From NCBI GenBank assembly GCA_963756115.1, contig CAVWMN010000010.1, forward strand, positions 1,116,001-1,180,000: a stretch of 64,000 nt of DNA, written 5' to 3'. This DNA comes from JTS-RE37 sp963756115. Lineage in GTDB: Bacteria > Bacteroidota > Bacteroidia > Flavobacteriales > Flavobacteriaceae. The translations under genes and the position numbers were made by a program. This document shows, piece by piece, positions 55,297-62,777 of the stretch; the first letter of the stretch is position 1, and each line of letters opens with the position of its first letter. The notes under the pieces are model-generated. The model did no database searches. It was not told the DNA's origin and worked only from the letters and a program-made list of their open reading frames with translations.

Positions 55297-55668
55297 TCAG
55301 TGCTTACTTACAGCAGACTTGTTCCCTTTCCTGACTTCAGACAGATCGTATAGTTTTTTTAAACTTTTCTTTAACAGCATAAACCTGTAAATTCCGACCA
55401 CCAGAAAAATACTACTAAATAGTAAAGATAGGATGCCCAGAAATTGAAAATTTGAAAATTCCCTGAGTTGAAAAAATGCGATACCCCCAAGCAAGAGGTA
55501 GAGTGAAGACCGGATATAGGACAACAACGTCCTTTCATTCGCCAATCTTGTCCGTTCTATCGCCAGGTAATCCCTTAAAATGATGGTTTCTTCCGGCCTG
55601 AAATCCCGCCCGAACCGCAAAAGGTTCATTTTACGGATCTTAAAAGGGGTTTTGGGTAAATATTTCAT
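55297..55668 (-). CDS. DUF202 (YidH-type) membrane protein
   Basis: 123 residues with the DUF202 signature LAIERTRLANERTLLSYIRSSLYLLLGG (~35-62 in pieces) followed by a second and third hydrophobic segment (~65-80, 85-105). Small inner-membrane proteins of this kind have no established function. Placed 14 bp upstream of SLC13 copy 1 on the same strand, between the two SLC13 paralogs. Upstream gap to the next gene is 277 bp and contains inverted AAAGT/ACTTT sequences but no gene. Confidence 0.88.
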   Translation of the reverse strand: MKYLPKTPFKIRKMNLLRFGRDFRPEETIILRDYLAIERTRLANERTLLSYIRSSLYLLLGGIAFFQLREFSNFQFLGILSLLFSSIFLVVGIYRFMLLKKSLKKLYDLSEVRKGNKSAVSKH

Positions 55669-55945
55669 GGTACTGTTTTGTCATAAATTTAATTCATGTT
55701 TTGATGGTATCCGAAGCGGTAACGGAAATGTACTTAAAGTTTTAAAGTAGTACTTTTAAGTCGGATGTTGCGGAATTTGAAACGAGGCACAACTTATCCC
55801 AGGAAATATGAGCCTAATTAAAATGCTGACATGCCGCACCATTAAGTCCGAAAGTACCATCCACTGGCAAAATCCGGCTTGCAGATCCGGTTGGTAATCT
55901 TACATTTTACATGACAGGTCATTTGCAGGATTATGCATTTTTATC

Positions 55946-57700
55946 TTACAAGGGCCAGAAAAAGGGTACCAGCAACATGATAAGCAGGAACAGCATCAAA
56001 GTTAACGGTACACCTACTTTGATAAAATCCACAAATTTATATTTTCCAGGCCCATACACAAGGATGCAGGATGGTTCAAAAGGGGTGATAAGCGAGACAG
56101 AAGCTCCCAGCATAATGGCTATGGCAAAAGAGCGCGGATCGGCATGGAGCAGCTGTGCTGCCTCAAGCGCAACCGGCAATACCACCAGTGCAGCCGCAGC
56201 ATTGGACATCGGTTGGGTAAGGATAATAACAAGGATAACAAATCCGGCTAAAACATATTGGACTCCCAAGCCCCCCAGCAGATGAATAATATTGGTCGCA
56301 AGGAATTCTGAAGCCCCGGAGTTTACCATTGCCGTACCGAAGGCACTCATTCCACCAATTAATACCAGCAGTTTCCAATCCAGGATCCTATAGGCACGAT
56401 CAATGCTCAAGGCACCAACCAGGATTACGAGTAAGGCAGCCGTTAAAAAGGCGATTGACAGCGGCACGATCTTGAGGGAGCCCGCGATTACCGCAACCAG
56501 AAAAATAAGTGCAGAGAGGATGCCCTTGCGCTCCTTAAACATGGTTACCTTGAAATCACCGATAAAGGAAAATTCCACTGAGTTCCGGTTGGCATTCAAT
56601 GTTTCCTCGGTTCCCTGAATCAGGAGCACATCACCAATCTGTAAGGTCACGTTCCCAATAGTTTGTGAAATGGTTTCTTCCCTTCGGTGGATGGCCAGGA
56701 CGACAAGGTCAAAGTTTTGCCGGAACCTGGATTCCTTGAGCGTCCGGTTTAAAAGCCGGGAACCGGGTGTTATCAGCACCTCGGCCAACCTGATCTTATC
56801 GGATTGTATGGGATTATCCTTAATAGTATCGGCCCGTACTTCCAGGCCGACTGATTCTTTTACTTTTATAAGATCTTCCACCTTACATTCCACCAGCAGG
56901 ATATCCCCCATTTCAAACCGGGTAAACCGGTTGGGGATAAATTCGTCCTTATCCCGGATTATCTTTAAGATCCTCAACTCCCATTTGGAAAGATCTGACC
57001 GGAAGGCTGCCTGCCCGATGAGTTTGGATTTGGCGGAAATTACGATCTCCGACAGGTACTGTTTGATCTGATATTCTTCAACAAAACTTGCCTCCTTATG
57101 GTCTGGCAGCATCTTTTTCCAAAACAAAAGAATAAAGAGGAGGCCTGTTGTAAACAAAATCGACCCTATACCTAAAATTTCAAAAAAATCCAGGGGCGCT
57201 AATCCATAATTTTCAATATAGCCACTTACAGCCACATTGGTGGACGTACCGATGAGGGTACAGGTGCCCCCTAATATAGAAGCATAGGCAACGGGTATCA
57301 AAACTTTGGATGGACTTACTTTCAATTTTCGGCACATGCCTACTACCGGACCCGTTACCAGTGCGGTTACTGTGGTGTTGTTCATGAAAGCAGAGAGAAA
57401 CCCTGTTACCAGCATTGTATACACAACAAAAAGGGTTTTACTGCGTACCAGCTTTATCAGCTGGTATCCTATTTTATCCAACAACCCGGTTTCGGACAAA
57501 GCAGCTGAAATCACAAAAATGGATGCCAGAATCACCATAAAATCACTGCTGAACCCTTCAAAAGCCTCTTCCGGACTCAGGATCCCGGACAGTGTCAGGA
57601 TTACCAGTAATGCAAGTGTTACAACGTCTACGGAAAATTTCTCCGTCGCAAACAAGACCAATGCCACGATCAAAAGTCCAAGAACCAGTGCAATTTCCAT
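55946..57700 (-). CDS. SLC13 family permease with two RCK_C domains, copy 2
   Basis: 584 residues, same architecture as copy 1: membrane block (~5-185, ILGGTCTLIGTSTNVAVSGYIENYG), two TrkA-C domains (~205-395), second membrane block with TQPMSNAAAALVVLP and ITPFEPSCILVYGPGKYKF. SLC13 family; predicted inner-membrane anion:Na+ symporter regulated by nucleotides or ligands bound to the RCK_C domains. The two copies flank the DUF202 gene, so the set probably arose by duplication. Start at 57700 is well supported by the hydrophobic N-terminus. Confidence 0.92.
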   Translation of the reverse strand: MEIALVLGLLIVALVLFATEKFSVDVVTLALLVILTLSGILSPEEAFEGFSSDFMVILASIFVISAALSETGLLDKIGYQLIKLVRSKTLFVVYTMLVTGFLSAFMNNTTVTALVTGPVVGMCRKLKVSPSKVLIPVAYASILGGTCTLIGTSTNVAVSGYIENYGLAPLDFFEILGIGSILFTTGLLFILLFWKKMLPDHKEASFVEEYQIKQYLSEIVISAKSKLIGQAAFRSDLSKWELRILKIIRDKDEFIPNRFTRFEMGDILLVECKVEDLIKVKESVGLEVRADTIKDNPIQSDKIRLAEVLITPGSRLLNRTLKESRFRQNFDLVVLAIHRREETISQTIGNVTLQIGDVLLIQGTEETLNANRNSVEFSFIGDFKVTMFKERKGILSALIFLVAVIAGSLKIVPLSIAFLTAALLVILVGALSIDRAYRILDWKLLVLIGGMSAFGTAMVNSGASEFLATNIIHLLGGLGVQYVLAGFVILVIILTQPMSNAAAALVVLPVALEAAQLLHADPRSFAIAIMLGASVSLITPFEPSCILVYGPGKYKFVDFIKVGVPLTLMLFLLIMLLVPFFWPL

Positions 57701-57824
57701 TAAGTGTTTTTTAACATATAATTAAAGATAGAGCAAAGATATAGGAACAATGATTGCTGATATGGATTAATTTTTTACCCCATCCGGTAGTCAAATCCAG
57801 CCACTGTAACTGCTTTCTGGACAG

Positions 57825-58784
57825 TCAGTTCAAAGTTTTTTCAGCATTTTTCAACAGCTCCTTTACGCGCTCCCTTAAGGCTTCCGGCTCTATGATTTTG
57901 GCATAATCTGCGAACATCAGGTACCATCTTGCAAAACCCTGCCTCATATCGGACGTCATAAAAGTCATCAGCACCTGATTGCCTGCGTTCTCTTCAGATA
58001 TATATCCATAATAATTCCGGCTACCTGAAAGATATTTTGCTATATGCTTGTCTAACAATATTTTTACTTTGGTTTTGGGTATATCGCTTTCACCCTTCCG
58101 ATACTTTTCCAAGGGGCCGTGCGATAGGAGGTAGTCGTTTTGAGTAGGTTGTATTTTTAGTATCCTGTCTGTTCGAAATTGCCGGTAATCCTTCCTTAAG
58201 TGGCAATAACCCAGCACATACCAAAAACTGTTTTCATAGAACAGTCCAACTGGTTCGATCAACCTTTCCGTTGGATGATCTGCATGGAGGGACTGATATA
58301 CCAGGAAGACCTGCTTCTTTTCCGCGATACTTTCAAAAAGGTATTCAAGGGCGTTGGGGATATCACTATTAAAAAGATCCTGTCCGGGATTGATATTGAT
58401 ATGGGATTCCAAAGCACTGACCCAATCCTTTTCCTTTCCCCTCAGCACCGATTTTATCTTGAACATCGCCGACTGGTGATGCGAACCCAGGCTTTTATCC
58501 GTGAATTGCTGCATCAGTTTTTCAGCAGCCACAAAACTGCCAGCCTCTTCCCGTGTAAACATGATAGGTGGCAAACGGTATCCCTCCAAAATGGTATAGC
58601 CTGTCCCTGCTTCACTGGAAATCGGTACCCCTGAAGTTTCCAGGGTACGGATGTCCCGGTAGATCGTCCTCAGGCTTACTTCAAAGCGATCTGCCAGGTC
58701 CTGTGCCTTTACAATTCTCCTGGATTGCAATTGAATCAGTATGGCCACAATACGATCAAAGCGTTTTAAGCTATCTATGCCCAT
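57825..58784 (-). CDS. WYL-domain transcriptional regulator (YafY-like)
   Basis: About 319 residues from the ATG at 58784 (MGIDSLKRFDRIVAILIQLQ); the longer frame to 58850 adds 22 codons without similarity. N-terminal HTH_11 (LADRFEVSLRTIYRDIRTLE, ~28-47) and a C-terminal WYL domain with FWYVLGYCHLRKDYRQFRTDRI, plus a WCX region. WYL regulators sense ligands or nucleic acid-like signals. It is divergent from a DinB-like gene, and the shared 323-bp gap contains repeated TGACA-N6-TGTCA sites, so it probably regulates itself and that gene. Confidence 0.92.
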   Translation of the reverse strand: MGIDSLKRFDRIVAILIQLQSRRIVKAQDLADRFEVSLRTIYRDIRTLETSGVPISSEAGTGYTILEGYRLPPIMFTREEAGSFVAAEKLMQQFTDKSLGSHHQSAMFKIKSVLRGKEKDWVSALESHININPGQDLFNSDIPNALEYLFESIAEKKQVFLVYQSLHADHPTERLIEPVGLFYENSFWYVLGYCHLRKDYRQFRTDRILKIQPTQNDYLLSHGPLEKYRKGESDIPKTKVKILLDKHIAKYLSGSRNYYGYISEENAGNQVLMTFMTSDMRQGFARWYLMFADYAKIIEPEALRERVKELLKNAEKTLN

Positions 58785-58908
58785 GATGGAATCAAATCTG
58801 TTCCAAAGATAAGATTTCAATGCACAGCCGCGTCCCCATTTAATGCCCATTCTATTCCTGCCTGATTAACTTTAAACAATATTTGTAGCCTTGCTTGTTT
58901 TCCTGGTA

Positions 58909-58933
58909 TGTCATTTATTCAGAAAATATGACA
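58909..58933. promoter_or_regulatory. Operator-like half-sites TGTCAT-N13-ATGACA
   Basis: Inverted arms TGTCAT (58909-58914) and ATGACA (58928-58933) in the WYL/DinB divergent gap. They use the same half-site as the two TGACA-N6-TGTCA sites downstream but in opposite orientation and with wider spacing. Confidence 0.4.
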
Positions 58934-58955
58934 CAACAAAGGAAGTATATGTTAC

Positions 58956-58971
58956 TGACAACAGTATGTCA
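58956..58971. promoter_or_regulatory. Operator-like inverted repeat TGACA-ACAGTA-TGTCA
   Basis: Perfect inverted repeat in the gap between the divergent WYL regulator and DinB-like genes; arms can be extended to CTGACA/TGTCAG. Preceded by GTTA, as is the second site at 59037. The spacing of half-sites is about one helical turn, right for a dimeric helix-turn-helix protein. The remainder of the 58785-59107 gap holds no gene. Confidence 0.6.
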
Positions 58972-59036
58972 GGTAGATATTCATCATTAGAGGTCTTCTA
59001 AAAAATCGAAAAAAAATTCATGTGTTCCGTTACTGC

Positions 59037-59052
59037 TGACAAACTGTTGTCA
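59037..59052. promoter_or_regulatory. Operator-like inverted repeat TGACA-AACTGT-TGTCA
   Basis: Second copy with the same half-site and 6-bp spacer, close to the DinB-like gene (start 59108). A TATTTTTG box at 59064-59071, fitting TAnnTTTG, lies just downstream and could be the promoter that this site controls. Confidence 0.6.
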
Positions 59053-59107
59053 CCCCCGTGTTTTATTTTTGACATAGATTAATAATTCACTCAAAAATAT
59101 CAGCATC

Positions 59108-59602
59108 ATGAAAACGACAACAGAAGTACAACACCAAAAAACAGTAATCACCCCTTCGGAATTAATAAAGCACTGGCAGGGGCACAGGAACCTGACCCGA
59201 AGGGTCATTGAAGCTTTTCCCGAAAAAGCGCTATTCAGCCATACCATAGGGGGTATGCGCACCTTTGCGGATATGACCAAAGAACTCCTGGGAATAGCCG
59301 CTCCGGGCCTGCGGGAAATAGCCACAGGGGAATCCGTTCCACTTGATGAACATTTTAAGGAGGCCGATACAAAAACCCGTTTACTGGACTTATGGGATGA
59401 TTCTACGGAAAAGATCAATATGTATTGGGCAAGGATCCCTGCGGAAAGGTTTCAAGAACAAATCAAATTGTTCGGGCAATACGAGGGGACGGTGCTGTCG
59501 AGCATTTTATATTTTATCGATAATGAGATTCACCACCGGGGTCAGGGATATGTATACCTGAGGTCCCTTGAGGTGGAACCGCCTGCGTTCTGGGACCGGT
59601 AA
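59108..59602 (+). CDS. DinB-like domain protein
   Basis: 164 residues beginning MKTTTEVQHQKTVITPSELI. Four-helix DinB/DUF664 fold: HWQGHRNLTRRVIEAFPEKAL near the start, with RTFADMTKELLGIA in the middle and the conserved NEIHHRGQGYVYLR near the C-terminus, which provides metal-binding His residues. These proteins are thiol-dependent or of unknown enzymatic role. Divergent from the WYL regulator and preceded by likely operators, so it is a probable target of that regulator. Confidence 0.9.
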   Translation: MKTTTEVQHQKTVITPSELIKHWQGHRNLTRRVIEAFPEKALFSHTIGGMRTFADMTKELLGIAAPGLREIATGESVPLDEHFKEADTKTRLLDLWDDSTEKINMYWARIPAERFQEQIKLFGQYEGTVLSSILYFIDNEIHHRGQGYVYLRSLEVEPPAFWDR

Positions 59603-59636
59603 CCCGGCTTGAAAGCAGCTGTTAAAAAGTGTCAGT

Positions 59637-59888
59637 ATGGTAGAAATTTTTAAAACGAATATCACAGCGATAAGGCAGGCCAACCTGCTTGTTAAGGAAT
59701 TACATCGGGAATTTCCGGCTTACAGGTCAAATTTTGATTTGGAGGATTGCGACAATATCCTGCGGATTGCATCGGAAGCCACCACCATCAATACCGGGCG
59801 CATTATCACCTTTGTACAGCAACAGGGATATGATTTGCAACTTTTACCTGATAAAGTGCCAGGTATTCAATTGGATAACCGGATCTAA
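59637..59888 (+). CDS. Small conserved Bacteroidota protein (83 residues)
   Basis: MVEIFKTNITAIRQANLLVK and the phrase NFDLEDCDNILRIASE are typical of a small conserved family seen in Bacteroidota, which I recall as unnamed; the fold may be ferredoxin-like, as in heavy-metal-associated domains, though the metal-binding CxxC is absent. Single Cys in the middle. It lies 34 bp downstream of the DinB-like gene and is probably co-transcribed. Function unknown. Confidence 0.75.
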   Translation: MVEIFKTNITAIRQANLLVKELHREFPAYRSNFDLEDCDNILRIASEATTINTGRIITFVQQQGYDLQLLPDKVPGIQLDNRI

Positions 59889-60335
59889 ACGGTTTCATAA
59901 CCAGTCAGGTATTGGAACCAACCCGCTATTTCCCAATCAATCCAGCAAAGGGCATGCAATTTATGGAACCATTTATTGTATGTCCTTTTTTGCAATTTTA
60001 AAAATTTTAGTGTTCACAGCAGTCCTTGTTGGCCCCTGCGTAAGGCCATAGCGCGTTAATTCTAAAAGGATATTCTAAATCCCTATCTACCAACATGTTA
60101 AAGGTATATTTTTAGAACCGTTCACATTTTTGTAAATTTGCGGGATGCAAATCCCCAAATAAAGGGATTGTACGCATTAGATCCATTCCTCATCACAAGA
60201 TAGGATGGATTAAATATAAACCTTTCCCACCCCGGGATTTTCGAATGGGGAAACGGTGCCGATCCGGGGACCGATAAGGGATTCAATTAACAATATAACT
60301 TGCTGGAACCTCATGGTCCCAGAAAAAACGATTTT
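59889..60335. other. 447-bp region without a gene
   Basis: Contains ACATTTTTGTAA-N5-CGGGATGCA at 60124-60149, a sequence that recurs at 60734-60757. TAAATTTG (60133-60140) overlaps the first copy and resembles a -7 box. No plausible coding frame is seen. Confidence 0.5.
60124..60149 (+). repeat. Direct repeat motif, copy A (ACATTTTTGTAA ... CGGGATGCA)
   Basis: The same 12-mer and 9-mer occur at 60734-60757 with 3 instead of 5 bases between them. The pair lies on either side of the small gene at 60336-60527. Confidence 0.5.
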
Positions 60336-60527
60336 ATGAAATTTATTTATATCAAAAGAATTACAAGGGCAGAGAATAGATACTCCCAAAAAATGGGAAG
60401 GCTGAAGACGAATGTTACCTACATCCGGAAATATGTATTGGGATGGCCGGTACGGACACTCCACAAATACCGGGAAACCTATTACGGAGAAGTTAAGGAC
60501 TGCGAAGATTGTGTGCTGGCCAGGTAA
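60336..60527 (+). CDS. Small basic protein candidate (63 residues)
   Basis: Starts MKFIYIKRITRAENRYSQKM and ends GEVKDCEDCVLAR. High in K and R, a CxxC pair near the C-terminus, and a strand-like ending; codon usage resembles the neighbours. I think similar small proteins occur in Flavobacteriia, but no function is known. The start could also be an ATG 12 codons upstream (60300). Isolated, with about 450 and 560 bp of gap on either side. Confidence 0.45.
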   Translation: MKFIYIKRITRAENRYSQKMGRLKTNVTYIRKYVLGWPVRTLHKYRETYYGEVKDCEDCVLAR

Positions 60528-61089
60528 ACAATAGATGCCTACTGGTGTAAAGGCAATCCCGAATACACTGGCATCCCTTTTAAAATCTTCTGATAGTAGG
60601 GATTACCATCTTCCTTTTGATCCAAAAGAAGGGGATTGTCCCATTCTTACGGATCCATCCCTGTTCCTGTACCAATACCAGTGCAATGTTCAATTTACCA
60701 TATCCACACCGGGCTGAAGGTAAAGGTCCTGTTACATTTTTGTAACAACGGGATGCAGGTTAGATTTAAACACTATTAAACCGGACCCTCCACCTGATCC
60801 TTTTTGAAAAGCATTCCAGGGAAAAACCAGGGGATACCTGAGGTGCAGGAATTTTATGCAGGGAAATCGTACCAAAAATTTTTACGGACTCAAATAAAGG
60901 AAAATCAGTGTATTTTGTCGGTAAAATGAAGCACTTAAAAGTTTATTATTGATCGGATATTAGTTACTGCAAAATTAGTTTGAATTTTGAAGTAGAATTA
61001 CTTCCCCTTGGGCTTTTATGATCGCAAGATTAAACCTCCTTCTGATTATCAATTAACCAATCCCTCTGAAAATTATTTAATTAAATGGT
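60528..61089. other. 562-bp region without a convincing gene
   Basis: Includes the second copy of the ACATTTTTGTAA ... CGGGATGCA motif (60734-60757) and the likely promoter region of the secreted protein at 61090. A 60-codon open frame at 60535-60717 has no family features and is left out. Confidence 0.5.
60734..60757 (+). repeat. Direct repeat motif, copy B (ACATTTTTGTAA ... CGGGATGCA)
   Basis: Second copy of the motif listed at 60124, with a 3-base spacer (CAA). Confidence 0.5.
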
Positions 61090-62364
61090 ATGGGAAAGAA
61101 AATTACTCAGTTCGGATACGTATGTGTTTTGATGGTTCTGGGCTTTTCGGCCAACGCACAGCAACTGCACACCCAGGCAAATGCCGCATCCATTGCCAAC
61201 GAAGCCAATGCCACCACAGGCTGGAACCAGGAAAGTGCCGTCTTAACATCTGTGTCCGGGAATGCCCAGTTAGGCGCCTTTTATTTACGACTTACATCTA
61301 CGGCTTCCACCGCACCGGCAGCTCGCAGGATGTCCTATGGTTTCAATGCGGTGGTCGGGCAACAATACCAGATCCGTATCTGGGCCCGCCGGGGTGCCAG
61401 TGTTTCTGCTAATCCACAGCCCGCCTTTACCGCATGGACCGGCGTCTCGGGGATGACTGCACAAACCATTACCGGTACTACCTGGGCAGAGTATGTTTTT
61501 ACAGTAACCGCTACGGCAACCCGACCCTTGATCCGAATCTATTCCGGCAATACCAATACCCAGGGTGTCGCTGGCAATGCGGTAGAGATAGACAATGTTT
61601 CAATACTGCCAGGGGGACCCGATACAACGCCCCCCACCCCACCTACAAACCTGTCAGCTTCCAACATTACACAAACTTCAGCAGACCTTACATGGACTGC
61701 CGCCACGGACAATGTGGGGGTGACCAATTACAGGATCTACGACAATGGTGCACTCCTCACCCCTACCGGTGGAACCGGTGCGAGTTTCCTCCTTTCCGGC
61801 CTCAGCGCCTCCACTTCCTATAACCTGACGGTCCGGGCACTGGACGCCGCAGGGAATGAATCCGCCAACAGCAACGCGGCAGCCTTCACGACAGCAAACC
61901 CTCCGGATGTACCTTATACCACGGCCAACGCAAACCTGCCTACTGTAGACTGGTCAGCCCGGGACATCATTGCACACAGAAACCTTGGCATTGGAACTAC
62001 CGATACCTACGGATATCGGCTTGCTGTGGCCGGCAGTGCCATTGCGGAATCCGTAACGGTGAAACTACATTCCAAATGGCCCGATTTTGTATTCACGGAT
62101 TCATATCCCCTCCCAAGCCTTGAAGAGGTGGAACTGCATATAGAAGAAAAGGGCCACCTGATCGGTATGCCGAGTGCGGCGGAAGTGATACAGAATGGCA
62201 TTGAGCTGGGCGACATGAATGCCAGGCTGCTCCAGAAAATAGAGGAAATGACCCTGTATATCCTGCAACTGGAAAAGAGGATTCAGATATCAGAGGAGGA
62301 AAACATGAAAATGCAGGAATTATGGGCGAAAGTAGCCTTACTGGAGAAGAAATCACAGAAATGA
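61090..62364 (+). CDS. Secreted FN3-type protein with tail-fibre-like C-terminus
   Basis: 424 residues, signal peptide (MGKKITQFGYVCVLMVLGFSANAQ). Residues ~25-175 form a carbohydrate-binding-module-like beta domain (ANATTGWNQES ... AVEIDNVSILPGG). A fibronectin type III domain follows (~178-270: PTNLSASNITQTSADLTW ... FTTANPP). Then NLGIGTTDTYGYRLAVAGS and a WPDFVF ... HLIGMPSAAEVIQNGIELGDMN region (~295-385) of the phage-tail-fibre/pyocin-like type common in Bacteroidota, ending in a coiled coil (~385-424). Probably a surface or secreted structural protein. Its first ~280 residues are closely paralogous to the next gene. Confidence 0.85.
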   Translation: MGKKITQFGYVCVLMVLGFSANAQQLHTQANAASIANEANATTGWNQESAVLTSVSGNAQLGAFYLRLTSTASTAPAARRMSYGFNAVVGQQYQIRIWARRGASVSANPQPAFTAWTGVSGMTAQTITGTTWAEYVFTVTATATRPLIRIYSGNTNTQGVAGNAVEIDNVSILPGGPDTTPPTPPTNLSASNITQTSADLTWTAATDNVGVTNYRIYDNGALLTPTGGTGASFLLSGLSASTSYNLTVRALDAAGNESANSNAAAFTTANPPDVPYTTANANLPTVDWSARDIIAHRNLGIGTTDTYGYRLAVAGSAIAESVTVKLHSKWPDFVFTDSYPLPSLEEVELHIEEKGHLIGMPSAAEVIQNGIELGDMNARLLQKIEEMTLYILQLEKRIQISEEENMKMQELWAKVALLEKKSQK

Positions 62365-62777
62365 CCTCCCAAACAAAATACCTTAGGATCCCGATATCCC
62401 ACTTTTTTCTTTGAAAGCGCTGATGGCGCTCTTCCTGTGGCCTCCTGTGGAATTGGCAATAGCCAGCAAATCTGCGACCCCTGATAACCAGCAAACACTG
62501 CATTAAACTATCTGTTAAAAAATACTTTTTATCTACTACATACGGTTACGCTCCCAGTATTATTCTATCCTTTAAGGATGGTGTAGGAAAGCACTTTCGT
62601 GAACGAAAAAATAGGTGCATTTCATCGAAGAAATTTACACTTTAAAGAATATCCATCAAATGGGACAGGAAACAATTTTAATGGTTTATTTTTAAAATAA
62701 ACACCCCCTCATACTACCCCCATGCTAGGCTCTAGCGTAGAGATTTTTAAGTTTTTGTTCATCATATAAGTAGCCAA
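62365..62777. other. 413-bp gap between the two paralogous secreted-protein genes
   Basis: No gene seen. Contains AGCGC-TGATG-GCGCT hairpin (~62416), TTTCGT-GA-ACGAAA (~62600) and an A/T-only hairpin GTTTATTTTTAAAATAAAC at 62684-62702, which may stop transcription of the first gene. No clear TAnnTTTG promoter box was found for the second gene. Confidence 0.5.

Noticed and set aside
60535..60717. 60-codon open frame in the 560-bp gap
   Set aside because: No family similarity, no signal or motif, unusual composition compared with neighbours.
61008..61412. 134-codon plus-strand open frame overlapping the secreted FN3 protein
   Set aside because: Out-of-frame shadow of a gene with a signal peptide and recognisable domains.
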